The translations under genes were made by a program, and so were the position numbers. Below the pieces are notes generated by a model, which did no database searches, was not told the origin of the DNA, and saw only the letters and a list, made by a program, of their open reading frames with translations. Below are positions 7,663 through 13,935 of a stretch of 18,265 bases of DNA, one piece after another. The stretch comes from Leptolyngbyaceae cyanobacterium CSSed165cm_216 (GTDB lineage: Bacteria; Cyanobacteriota; Cyanobacteriia; Phormidesmidales; Phormidesmidaceae), in NCBI GenBank assembly GCA_007135385.1, contig SLIY01000179.1:1-18265 (forward strand). Direction: 5' to 3'. Position 1 is the stretch's first letter. Each line of letters begins with the position of its first letter.

Positions 7663-7776
7663 ATGAAAGTCCGTGCGTCTGTTCGCAAAATGTGCGATAA
7701 GTGTCGAGTGATTCGTCGTCGAGGGCGAGTCATGGTGATTTGTTCTAACCCCAAGCATAAGCAGCGTCAAGGGTAG
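7663..7776 (+). CDS. rpmJ: 50S ribosomal protein L36
   Basis: L36 is the smallest large-subunit protein and binds one zinc ion. The 37-residue reading frame starts MKVRASVRKMCDKC and ends with SNPKHKQRQG. The zinc ligands Cys11, Cys14, Cys27 and His32 are all present, so this is the zinc-binding form. Length and sequence match cyanobacterial and plastid L36. It is the first gene of the right-hand ribosomal run. In many cyanobacteria infA directly precedes it, whereas here the preceding gene is psb27, followed by a terminator and a new promoter. Confidence 0.97.
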   Translation: MKVRASVRKMCDKCRVIRRRGRVMVICSNPKHKQRQG

Positions 7777-8100
7777 AACCCAGGAGTAGAATGTCAGGGG
7801 TAGAGTTATCCATTGCATCATTGTATCCGGGCCATAGGTGAGATTAGCCCATCTGGCTAAAGTCAGCGAACATGGCACGATTACTGTGGGTAATGCACGA
7901 TTTGATTGTGTAAATGGGATACTCTTGAGTGGTTTATTCGGTGGTTTGCGGCTAGGTAGCTTGGTCAGACTTGTTAGAAAAGCTTGCTCAAGCCAGGTAA
8001 AGCTGGGATCGTTAGGGTCGAGCTAAGCCTGATGTAAGGACATATTTTAGGTGGCAGCACTGCTGCAATAGCGGATTCAACATTTGGGGAGATGGTTTAG
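7777..8100 (+). other. Long gap between rpmJ and rpsM, possible mRNA leader
   Basis: These 324 bases lie inside what should be one transcription unit. Only short frames are open, none with a good start and ribosome binding site or a family I recognise. Small inverted repeats are visible: CCAG/CTGG around a six-base loop at about 7994-8007, and GCAGCA-C-TGCTGC within the 13 bases at about 8053-8065. Neither is a terminator. The 3' end holds GGGGAG at 8086-8091, the likely ribosome binding site of rpsM. A structured regulatory leader or an internal promoter is possible but unproven. Confidence 0.5.
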
Positions 8101-8484
8101 GTGGCACGGATAGCAGGCGTGGATTTGCCACGCGACAAACGAGTTGAAATTGGCCTGACTTATATCTATGGCATCGGTCCTACCCGGTCCAAGGAAATTT
8201 TGGCCAAGACTGGGGTCAGTCCTGATATTCGCGTCAAAGATTTGACCGATGCCGACGTGGCTCAGCTACGGGATACCGTTGAGAGCGACTATCAGGTAGA
8301 AGGGGATCTGCGTCGCCTCGAGAACATGAACATCAAGCGATTGATGGACATTGGTTCTTATCGGGGTCGACGGCATCGGGCTGGTCTACCAGTGCGTGGG
8401 CAGCGTACTCGTACCAATTCCCGAACTCGTCGAGGCGGAACTCGTCGTACCGTTGCTGGTAAAAAGAAAGCTCCTAAGAAGTAA
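8101..8484 (+). CDS. rpsM: 30S ribosomal protein S13
   Basis: S13 lies in the head of the small subunit and contacts the P-site tRNA and the central protuberance. The 127-residue product has the full family pattern: MARIAGVDLPRDKRVEIGLTYIYGIG at the start, the central ENMNIKRLMDIGSYRGRRHR and the basic tail GQRTRTNSRTRRG. The start codon is GTG at 8101. An in-frame TAG lies immediately upstream (8098-8100), so no earlier start is possible. GGGGAG at 8086-8091 is spaced nine bases before it. It follows rpmJ after an unusually long gap. Confidence 0.97.
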   Translation: MARIAGVDLPRDKRVEIGLTYIYGIGPTRSKEILAKTGVSPDIRVKDLTDADVAQLRDTVESDYQVEGDLRRLENMNIKRLMDIGSYRGRRHRAGLPVRGQRTRTNSRTRRGGTRRTVAGKKKAPKK

Positions 8485-8534
8485 CGCTTATCGCTACGGC
8501 CTGAGGCTGATTGCGTAAGGTCGTTGCCCTAGAC

Positions 8535-8565
8535 AAAACTCGCTAACGTGAGTAGCGAGTTTTTC
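8535..8565 (+). terminator. Terminator-like hairpin between rpsM and rpsK
   Basis: AAAACTCGCTA (8535-8545) pairs perfectly with TAGCGAGTTTT (8553-8563) around a seven-base loop, and the 3' arm runs into a T tract (8560-8564). This has the form of an intrinsic terminator, yet it lies inside the operon. It may be a partial terminator that lowers expression of rpsK and rpoA relative to rpsM, or a processing site. Confidence 0.75.
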
Positions 8566-8620
8566 TGACTGTTTATTGATTTATTGACCGTTAGATTCAA
8601 TTGAGTTTAGTTGTACAACC

Positions 8621-9013
8621 ATGGCCAAACCAACCCGAAAAGTCGGTCCTCGTAAGAGCAAAAAGAATGTGCCCAGTGGTGTAGCTCATATTCGCTCCAC
8701 CTTTAACAACACTATCGTTACCATTACGGACCAGTCCGGCGAAGCTATTTCCTGGGCTTCTGCCGGTTCTAGTGGTTTTAAGGGAGCGAAAAAAGGGACG
8801 CCGTTTGCGGCTCAAACCGCTGCCGATAGCGCGGCTCGTCGGGCTATGGATCAGGGCATGCGACAGATCGAGGTGATGGTCAGTGGTCCTGGAGCCGGCC
8901 GAGAAACAGCTATTCGAGCCTTGCAAGGGGCTGGGCTGGAAATTACGCTCATCCGCGATGTCACCCCCATTCCCCATAACGGGTGTCGGCCTCCGAAGCG
9001 TCGCCGAGTGTAG
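8621..9013 (+). CDS. rpsK: 30S ribosomal protein S11
   Basis: S11 helps form the platform of the small subunit near the mRNA exit and the E site. The product has 130 residues. The start MAKPTRKVGPRKSKKN, the segment HIRSTFNNTIVTITD at about 23-37, and the universally conserved C-terminus DVTPIPHNGCRPPKRRRV identify it with certainty. The ATG at 8621 lacks an obvious Shine-Dalgarno sequence. It lies 136 bases after rpsM, with a terminator-like hairpin in the gap, and is followed by rpoA. Confidence 0.98.
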   Translation: MAKPTRKVGPRKSKKNVPSGVAHIRSTFNNTIVTITDQSGEAISWASAGSSGFKGAKKGTPFAAQTAADSAARRAMDQGMRQIEVMVSGPGAGRETAIRALQGAGLEITLIRDVTPIPHNGCRPPKRRRV

Positions 9014-9070
9014 AGCTTACGGATTGTATCGAGCCAGCCAGGTATATCGAGGTTGAAGGGAGGCAGGACT

Positions 9071-10018
9071 GTGGCACAGTTTCATGTGGATTGCGTAGAG
9101 TCGGTAGTAGAAGCGGATCAAAGTCAGTATGGTCGCTTTGTGATTGAACCCTTAGAGCGTAGCCAGGGGATCACTGTAGGCAACGCCCTAAGGCGAGTAC
9201 TGCTGTCTAACTTGGAGGGGGTCGCGATTACCGCCGTCAGAATTGCTGGAGCTACCCATGAGTTCTCCACGATTCCTGGGGTACGGGAGGATGTGCTGGA
9301 TATTCTGCTGAATATGAAAGGCGTTATCCTGCGCAGCTATTCTAGTCAGCCCCAAATCGGGCGACTGCTGGTGCAGGGTCCAGCTAAGGTCACCTCGGAG
9401 CATTTTGAATTGCCTTCTGAAGTAGAAGTGGTCAACCCGGAACAGTACGTAGCTACCGTAGCCGATGGCCACACCTTAGAAATGGAATTCCGGGTCGAAC
9501 GCGGTCAAGGGTATCGGTCTGTAGATCGTAGTAAAGATGACGCCACTGCCCTAGATTTTATTCAAATCGACTCAGTGTTTATGCCCGTGCGTAAGGTGAA
9601 CTACACCGTCGATGAACTGGTGGTATCAGGGTCTATGCAAAAAGACCAGCTCACCATGGATATCTGGACCAATGGCAGTGTTACACCTCAGCAAGCAATG
9701 AGTCAGGCGGCTGATATTCTGGTCGATCTGTTTATGCCTCTGAAGGATGTCACCTTAGAGCCCACCTTTGACGAGGAAGTGAAGGAAGAAGACCCCAACA
9801 ACCAAATTCCCATTGAGGAATTGCGGCTGTCGGTGCGGGCCTACAATTGCCTCAAGCGGGCTCAGATTAACTCTGTGGCTGATTTGCTCGACTTCAGCCA
9901 GGAAGATCTACTCGAGATCAAAAACTTTGGTCAGAAGTCAGCAGAAGAAGTGATTGAAGCCCTACAAGAGCGGCTAGGCATTACCCTGCCGCTGGAAAAA
10001 GCCTCCAAGACGGCCTAA
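9071..10018 (+). CDS. rpoA: DNA-directed RNA polymerase subunit alpha
   Basis: The alpha dimer nucleates RNA polymerase assembly, and its C-terminal domain binds promoter UP elements and activators. The 315-residue product has the N-terminal dimerisation domain, with GRFVIEPLERSQGITVGNALRRVLL at about 21-45, an acidic linker (about 232-246) and the C-terminal domain starting near 247. Arg256 in LSVRAYNCLK corresponds to the DNA-contacting Arg265 of E. coli. The start chosen is GTG at 9071, because GGGAGG at 9058-9063 is seven bases upstream and because cyanobacterial alpha subunits begin (M)AQF. The frame is open upstream to a TTG at 9053, which would add six unlikely residues. Confidence 0.97.
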   Translation: MAQFHVDCVESVVEADQSQYGRFVIEPLERSQGITVGNALRRVLLSNLEGVAITAVRIAGATHEFSTIPGVREDVLDILLNMKGVILRSYSSQPQIGRLLVQGPAKVTSEHFELPSEVEVVNPEQYVATVADGHTLEMEFRVERGQGYRSVDRSKDDATALDFIQIDSVFMPVRKVNYTVDELVVSGSMQKDQLTMDIWTNGSVTPQQAMSQAADILVDLFMPLKDVTLEPTFDEEVKEEDPNNQIPIEELRLSVRAYNCLKRAQINSVADLLDFSQEDLLEIKNFGQKSAEEVIEALQERLGITLPLEKASKTA

Positions 10019-10087
10019 GGGTAGGTTGAGGGCGGCTTTGATGCGTTTGTGCCCTATTGTTTTTGTTGTTCATTTGAGTTCAGTGTC

Positions 10088-10438
10088 ATGCGTCATCGTC
10101 GTCGCGTTCATCAATTGGGTAAGCCAGCAGATCAGCGTAAGGCCCTGTTACGTTCCCTTACCACCGAGTTGATTCGCCATGGGCGAATTACCACTACTAA
10201 AGCTAGGGCCAAGGCCGTGCGGGAAGAAGCCGACCGGATGATTACCCTGGCGAAGGATGGGTCCCTCCCTGCTCGCCGTCGAGCCATGGGCTACATCTAT
10301 GACAAGCAGCTGGTTCATGCCCTGTTTAGTCAAGCTGACGAGCGTTATAGCGATCGCAACGGTGGCTATACTCGCATTGTTAAAACTGTGCGTCGTCGCG
10401 GTGATAACGCTGAAATGGCGATCATCGAACTCACCTGA
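10088..10438 (+). CDS. rplQ: 50S ribosomal protein L17
   Basis: L17 lies near the peptide exit on the large subunit. From the ATG at 10088 the product is 116 residues, the standard bacterial length, starting MRHRRRVHQLGKPADQRKALLRSL and ending with the conserved GGYTRIVKTVRRRGDNAEMAIIEL. The open frame reaches back to 10049, but those 13 residues (rich in Cys and Phe) do not belong to L17. It lies 69 bases after rpoA and 31 before truA, so it is presumably co-transcribed with both. Confidence 0.97.
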   Translation: MRHRRRVHQLGKPADQRKALLRSLTTELIRHGRITTTKARAKAVREEADRMITLAKDGSLPARRRAMGYIYDKQLVHALFSQADERYSDRNGGYTRIVKTVRRRGDNAEMAIIELT

Positions 10439-10469
10439 TTGGCCAGAGGCCGCCCTTTACTTAGATCTC

Positions 10470-11342
10470 ATGCCCAAGTTGTCTCCCATACAGCGCAGCC
10501 TAGAAAGCCAGCCCCCTGAGTTTAGCCAAGCTACTCAGCGGGTTGCTTTGGTGGTGCAGTATGTGGGTACTGATTTACACGGCTGGCAGTGGCAGCCCAA
10601 TGCTAGAACTGTTCAAGGGGACATTGAGTCCGCCATTCAGTCGGTATTAGGGTATGTCGTGCGGCTGCATGGGGCTGGGCGGACTGATACCGGGGTGCAT
10701 GCTGCGGCTCAGGTAGCCCATTTTGACGCTCCTGACTTTATTCCGGCCCATCGCTGGGCCGAAATCTTGAATGCTCGCCTGCCCCAAGATATTCTAATCC
10801 GGGCATCGACCCAGGTCGCTGATACCTGGCATGCCCAGTTTTCAGCCCAGTGGCGGCGCTACCGCTATACCCTGTATACCGATCCCCGGCCTAATTTGTT
10901 TGTGCGGCCTTTAGTGTGGCACTATTACCATCGCTATCTGGATCAGGGAAAGATGCAGATGGCCCTAGATACCATGGTGGGGTATCACGATATGACCGCC
11001 TTCCATCGGGCCCGATCGGGAAAGCGACACTCTTGGGTTGATCTCCAGGGGGTCGAGTGTCATCGACGTGATGCTTTTTTGATCGTGGAACTGCAAGCCA
11101 AAGGATTTCTCTATGGCATGGTACGCCTGGTCATGGGGTTGCTGGTACAGGTGGGGACGGGAGACATGTCTCCCGCAGATTTTCAGACCCTGTGGCAACA
11201 GCGGCAGCGGCAACGCGTTAAGTATTCGGCCCCGGCTCAAGGACTGTGCCTGCTGCGGGTGGGTTACGACCCAATGCCTTTTGATCGTGAGGTGTGGTTT
11301 GATACACAACCTCACTTCTATCTAGGGCCAGCGGTGGCCTGA
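10470..11342 (+). CDS. truA: tRNA pseudouridine(38-40) synthase TruA
   Basis: TruA converts uridines 38-40 of the anticodon arm of many tRNAs into pseudouridine. From the ATG at 10470 the product is 290 residues. The family signature GAGRTDTGVHA is present at 68-78, with catalytic Asp73. Further TruA features are YVGTDLHGWQ at 31-40, the segment containing RRYRYTLY, and GFLYGMVRLVMG near the C-terminus. The N-terminus has an extra stretch of about 20 residues before the core. An earlier start would lie inside rplQ in another frame and encodes nothing recognisable. Its place between rplQ and rplM is the usual cyanobacterial order. Confidence 0.95.
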   Translation: MPKLSPIQRSLESQPPEFSQATQRVALVVQYVGTDLHGWQWQPNARTVQGDIESAIQSVLGYVVRLHGAGRTDTGVHAAAQVAHFDAPDFIPAHRWAEILNARLPQDILIRASTQVADTWHAQFSAQWRRYRYTLYTDPRPNLFVRPLVWHYYHRYLDQGKMQMALDTMVGYHDMTAFHRARSGKRHSWVDLQGVECHRRDAFLIVELQAKGFLYGMVRLVMGLLVQVGTGDMSPADFQTLWQQRQRQRVKYSAPAQGLCLLRVGYDPMPFDREVWFDTQPHFYLGPAVA

Positions 11343-11394
11343 TTTTCAGTTTTGTTTGCTCATGTGTTGTGGTTAAGAAAACGGCTTAAGCGCT

Positions 11395-11850
11395 ATGACT
11401 AAAACCTACGTTCCTCCCCAAAATTCTGTCGACCGTCAGTGGTATGTCATTGACGCTGAAGGCCAGCGCCTGGGGCGTTTGGCAACAGAGATTGCCACTG
11501 TCCTACGGGGCAAAAATAAGCCCATCTTTACCCCCCATATGGATACGGGGGATTTTGTGATTGTGGTCAATGCCGAAAAGGTGGTGGTGACTGGTCGTAA
11601 GGCTACCACCAAGCTGTATCGTCGCCATTCTGGTCGACCTGGGGGTATGAAGACTGAGACCTTTGACAAGCTGCAAGCTCGCTTGCCCGAGCGGATTATT
11701 GAGCAAGCTGTCAAGGGAATGCTGCCCAAGAATAGCCTGGGGAGACAGCAGTTTACCAAGCTCAAGGTCTATGCGGGACCAGAGCATCCCCATCAGGCCC
11801 AAACCCCCCAAACTCTTGTTGTTAACACTATTCCTGGAGAAGCTAAATAA
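11395..11850 (+). CDS. rplM: 50S ribosomal protein L13
   Basis: L13 is an early-assembly protein of the large subunit. The product has 151 residues, starting MTKTYVPPQNSVDRQWYVIDAEGQRLGRLA, with HMDTGDFVIVVNAEKVVVTG and the conserved KMLPKNSLGRQ-like segment (here GMLPKNSLGRQQ). The ATG is at 11395, 52 bases after truA, with no clear Shine-Dalgarno sequence. Its stop codon shares one base with the ATG of rpsI (TAATG), pointing to coupled translation of the L13-S9 pair, which are neighbours in most bacteria. Confidence 0.97.
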   Translation: MTKTYVPPQNSVDRQWYVIDAEGQRLGRLATEIATVLRGKNKPIFTPHMDTGDFVIVVNAEKVVVTGRKATTKLYRRHSGRPGGMKTETFDKLQARLPERIIEQAVKGMLPKNSLGRQQFTKLKVYAGPEHPHQAQTPQTLVVNTIPGEAK

Positions 11851-12263
11851 TGCAGGCTACCGATCAATCAGAACGGGTAATGTATTGGGGCACTGGTCGT
11901 CGTAAGGCGGCGATCGCCCGGGTGCGACTCGTACCCGGCAGTGGACAACTGCTAATCAATAAGCGCCCTGGGGAAGAGTACCTTCAGTTCAACCCTGGCT
12001 ATTTGACGACCGCCAAAGCTCCCCTAGAGGTGTTAGGTCTGGAGAATGACTATGATGTGTTGGTGAATGTTAAAGGTGGCGGTTTAACCGGCCAGGCAGA
12101 TGCCATCCGTCTGGGAGTAGCTCGGGCTCTGTGTGAGTTGTCCCCTGAGAATCGCCAGCCTTTGAAGGTAGAAGGCTATCTCACCCGTGATCCCCGTTGT
12201 AAGGAACGGAAGAAGTACGGTTTGAAGAAAGCTCGCAAAGCCCCTCAGTTCTCCAAGCGCTAA
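11850..12263 (+). CDS. rpsI: 30S ribosomal protein S9
   Basis: S9 sits in the head of the small subunit, and its C-terminal tail reaches the P-site tRNA anticodon. The 137-residue product carries YWGTGRRKAAIARVRL near the N-terminus, VKGGGLTGQADAIRLGVARAL in the middle, and DPRCKERKKYGLKKARKAPQFSKR at the end. The terminal SKR, including the tRNA-contacting Arg, is intact. The ATG at 11850 overlaps the rplM stop by one base, and GGAGA at 11836-11840 is nine bases upstream. Confidence 0.98.
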   Translation: MQATDQSERVMYWGTGRRKAAIARVRLVPGSGQLLINKRPGEEYLQFNPGYLTTAKAPLEVLGLENDYDVLVNVKGGGLTGQADAIRLGVARALCELSPENRQPLKVEGYLTRDPRCKERKKYGLKKARKAPQFSKR

Positions 12264-12342
12264 TTGGTTCTTGGGGGCTAGACTGGAAAGAGCACCACAT
12301 CTGGCTGGTCCCCGTTTTGCTCTGATCTTGTTTAGGTCATTT

Positions 12343-12350
12343 GCGATCGC
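12343..12350. repeat. HIP1 palindrome GCGATCGC, the only intergenic copy seen
   Basis: This octamer lies in the 123-base gap between rpsI and rpmE. At least 13 other copies lie within genes in the window (2182, 3246, 4104, 7281, 7428, 10350, 11910, 13228, 13502, 16374, 16402, 17023 and 17687 by eye). HIP1 is a hallmark of many cyanobacterial genomes. Confidence 0.9.
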
Positions 12351-12386
12351 CAAGTCATTTTTGTCGACATTGTTTAACTCACCACC

Positions 12387-12632
12387 ATGGCTAAGTCTGA
12401 TATTCATCCCACTTGGTATCCAGAGGCTAAGGTCTTCTGTGATGGCAAGGAAATTATGACCGTTGGGTCTACCAAGCCCGAGCTTCACGTAGATGTGTGG
12501 TCTGGCAATCATCCCTTCTATACCGGTACCCAAAAGATTATTGATACCGAGGGTCGGGTTGAACGCTTTATGCGGAAATATGGCATGTCCGATGCTCCAG
12601 CGACGCCAGCCCCAGCGGACGACAAGGCCTAA
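12387..12632 (+). CDS. rpmE: 50S ribosomal protein L31, zinc-free type
   Basis: L31 bridges the two ribosomal subunits at the central protuberance. The product has 81 residues, beginning MAKSDIHPTWYPEAKV, with the family signature NHPFYTGTQK at 41-50 and RVERFMRKYG at 57-66. Only one Cys (Cys18) remains of the four metal ligands of the zinc form. The later Cys pair is replaced by Trp38 and Asn41 (VWSGNHPF), so this is a zinc-free form, as is usual in cyanobacteria. The tail is Ala/Pro rich. The ATG at 12387 lies 123 bases after rpsI, and prfA follows. Confidence 0.96.
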   Translation: MAKSDIHPTWYPEAKVFCDGKEIMTVGSTKPELHVDVWSGNHPFYTGTQKIIDTEGRVERFMRKYGMSDAPATPAPADDKA

Positions 12633-12661
12633 CCATCCTTACTCGCAACGATGACACCAAT

Positions 12662-12686
12662 CGCCAGAGGGTTTATTCCTCTGGCG
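12662..12686 (+). terminator. Perfect hairpin between rpmE and prfA
   Basis: CGCCAGAGG (12662-12670) and CCTCTGGCG (12678-12686) form a nine-base perfect stem around the seven-base loop GTTTATT. Only two T residues follow, so it is at best a weak intrinsic terminator. It may instead stabilise the 3' end of the upstream message while letting some transcription through to prfA. Confidence 0.55.
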
Positions 12687-12710
12687 TTAGTAGCGGTATA
12701 GGGTTTGATC

Positions 12711-13814
12711 ATGGCTGAAGCATATTTAATTGAAAAGCTAAATTCCGTTGAACAGACGTTTCAGGAGCTTACCCGCCAATTGGCGGATCCTGATGTCGCT
12801 CAGGATCCTGATGAATTTCAGCGGATTGCCAAGTCTCGCTCATCCCTAGAAGAAACCGTTACCACCTACACCGAGTGGAAGCAGGCCTTGGAAGAGTTGG
12901 CCGGGGCTAAAGAGGTCTATAAGGAGGCTAGTAGCGATCCAGAGCTGCGAGACATGGCCGCTTTGGAAGTGGAATCACTGGAGCAACGCCTGGACAGTCT
13001 GGAAAATCGCCTCAAGGTATTATTGCTGCCTAGGGATCCCAACGATGATAAGAACATCATGTTGGAAATTCGGGCTGGTACTGGCGGCGATGAAGCCAGT
13101 ATCTGGGCTGGAGATCTGGTCAGGATGTACTCCCGCTATGCGGAAACCCAGGGGTGGCGCGTGAAGCTACTGAGTGAGTCGGTAGCTGACATGGGTGGCT
13201 TCAAGGAAGCGATTCTGGAAATTGCGGGCGATCGCGTCTACAGTCAGCTGAAGTTTGAGGCTGGCGTCCACCGGGTCCAGCGGGTACCGGTGACTGAGGC
13301 GGGGGGCCGAGTGCATACTTCGACGGCTACTGTGGCGATTATGCCAGAGGTGGACGAGGTGACGGTGAAAATCGATCCCAAAGAAATTGAGATGTCCACA
13401 GCTCGATCGGGCGGAGCTGGCGGGCAAAACGTTAATAAGGTGGAAACGGCGGTTGATCTGTTCCACAAACCCACTGGAATTCGTGTGTTTTGTACTGAGG
13501 AGCGATCGCAGCTAAAAAACCGAGAGCGGGCCATGCAAATTTTGCGGGCCAAGCTCTATGACATGCAAATGCAAGAGCAGCAGGACGCGGTATCTTCCAT
13601 GCGTAAATCCCAGGTCGGTACTGGGGCACGATCGGAAAAAATTCGTACCTACAACTACAAAGATAACCGGGTCACGGATCACCGTCTTAACCAGAATTTC
13701 ACCCTGGCTCCAGTGCTGGAGGGGGATATTGAGACCCTAGTGCAGTCTTGCATCAGCCGTGATCAGCAGGAGCGCCTGGAAGAGCTCGCCGCTGAGTCTT
13801 CCCCAGTGGTTTAA
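12711..13814 (+). CDS. prfA: Peptide chain release factor 1
   Basis: RF1 recognises UAA and UAG stop codons and triggers peptide release. From the ATG at 12711 the product is 367 residues. The tripeptide PVT at 193-195 lies where RF1 carries its PxT codon-reading motif (RF2 would have SPF). The catalytic GGQ is at 237-239 in SGGAGGQNVNKVETAV. The N-terminal coiled region contains RAGTGGDEASIWAGDL at 121-136, which is also typical. A TTG six bases earlier is in frame but less likely. It closes the ribosomal run in the usual cyanobacterial order after rpmE. In most bacteria prfA is followed by the methyltransferase gene prmC, which is not seen here. Confidence 0.97.
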   Translation: MAEAYLIEKLNSVEQTFQELTRQLADPDVAQDPDEFQRIAKSRSSLEETVTTYTEWKQALEELAGAKEVYKEASSDPELRDMAALEVESLEQRLDSLENRLKVLLLPRDPNDDKNIMLEIRAGTGGDEASIWAGDLVRMYSRYAETQGWRVKLLSESVADMGGFKEAILEIAGDRVYSQLKFEAGVHRVQRVPVTEAGGRVHTSTATVAIMPEVDEVTVKIDPKEIEMSTARSGGAGGQNVNKVETAVDLFHKPTGIRVFCTEERSQLKNRERAMQILRAKLYDMQMQEQQDAVSSMRKSQVGTGARSEKIRTYNYKDNRVTDHRLNQNFTLAPVLEGDIETLVQSCISRDQQERLEELAAESSPVV

Positions 13815-13825
13815 TCTCCCGGTCC

Positions 13826-13851
13826 TAGCGGCCCGATTTTAGCGGCCCGAT
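13826..13851 (+). repeat. Tandem 12-base direct repeat upstream of the sbcD-like gene
   Basis: TAGCGGCCCGAT occurs at 13826-13837 and again at 13840-13851, separated by TT, a period of 14 bases. It starts 11 bases after the prfA stop. The two copies are identical. It may be a paired protein-binding site or a local duplication. Confidence 0.7.
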
Positions 13852-13935
13852 GCTGGAAAAAGGAGAGATCACCCTGTGTAGAAACCCGATCCCAGGCTGG
13901 TCTGCTAAGTTGGGGAGATGTTTCAGAGCAGGGTC

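Noticed and set aside
7402..7878. 158-codon minus-strand frame across psb27, the terminator and rpmJ
   Set aside because: It is antisense to two certain genes and to a terminator, with no recognisable domain.
7872..7913. Short frame MARLLWV... resembling the start of S13 (MARIAGV)
   Set aside because: It stops after 13 codons and the likeness is confined to a few residues, so a duplicated rpsM start cannot be supported.
7838..8026. Open frame of about 60 codons between rpmJ and rpsM
   Set aside because: It begins with a weak GTG, has no ribosome binding site and matches no family. A short likeness to IF-1 (pattern GT-T...NA-F....NG) was considered as an infA remnant, but IF-1 lies before rpmJ in known orders and the match is too short and gapped.
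8053..8065. GCAGCA-C-TGCTGC palindrome as a terminator or hairpin
   Set aside because: A one-base loop cannot close and no T tract follows. It may only be a protein site or chance.
9053..9070. Longer N-terminus for rpoA from a TTG
   Set aside because: The added residues MKGGRT are not part of the alpha family, and the GGGAGG site is correctly spaced for the GTG at 9071.
10257..10469. Longer truA frame starting inside rplQ
   Set aside because: The extra 71 residues come from out-of-frame rplQ sequence. The ATG at 10470 just after rplQ gives a normal TruA.
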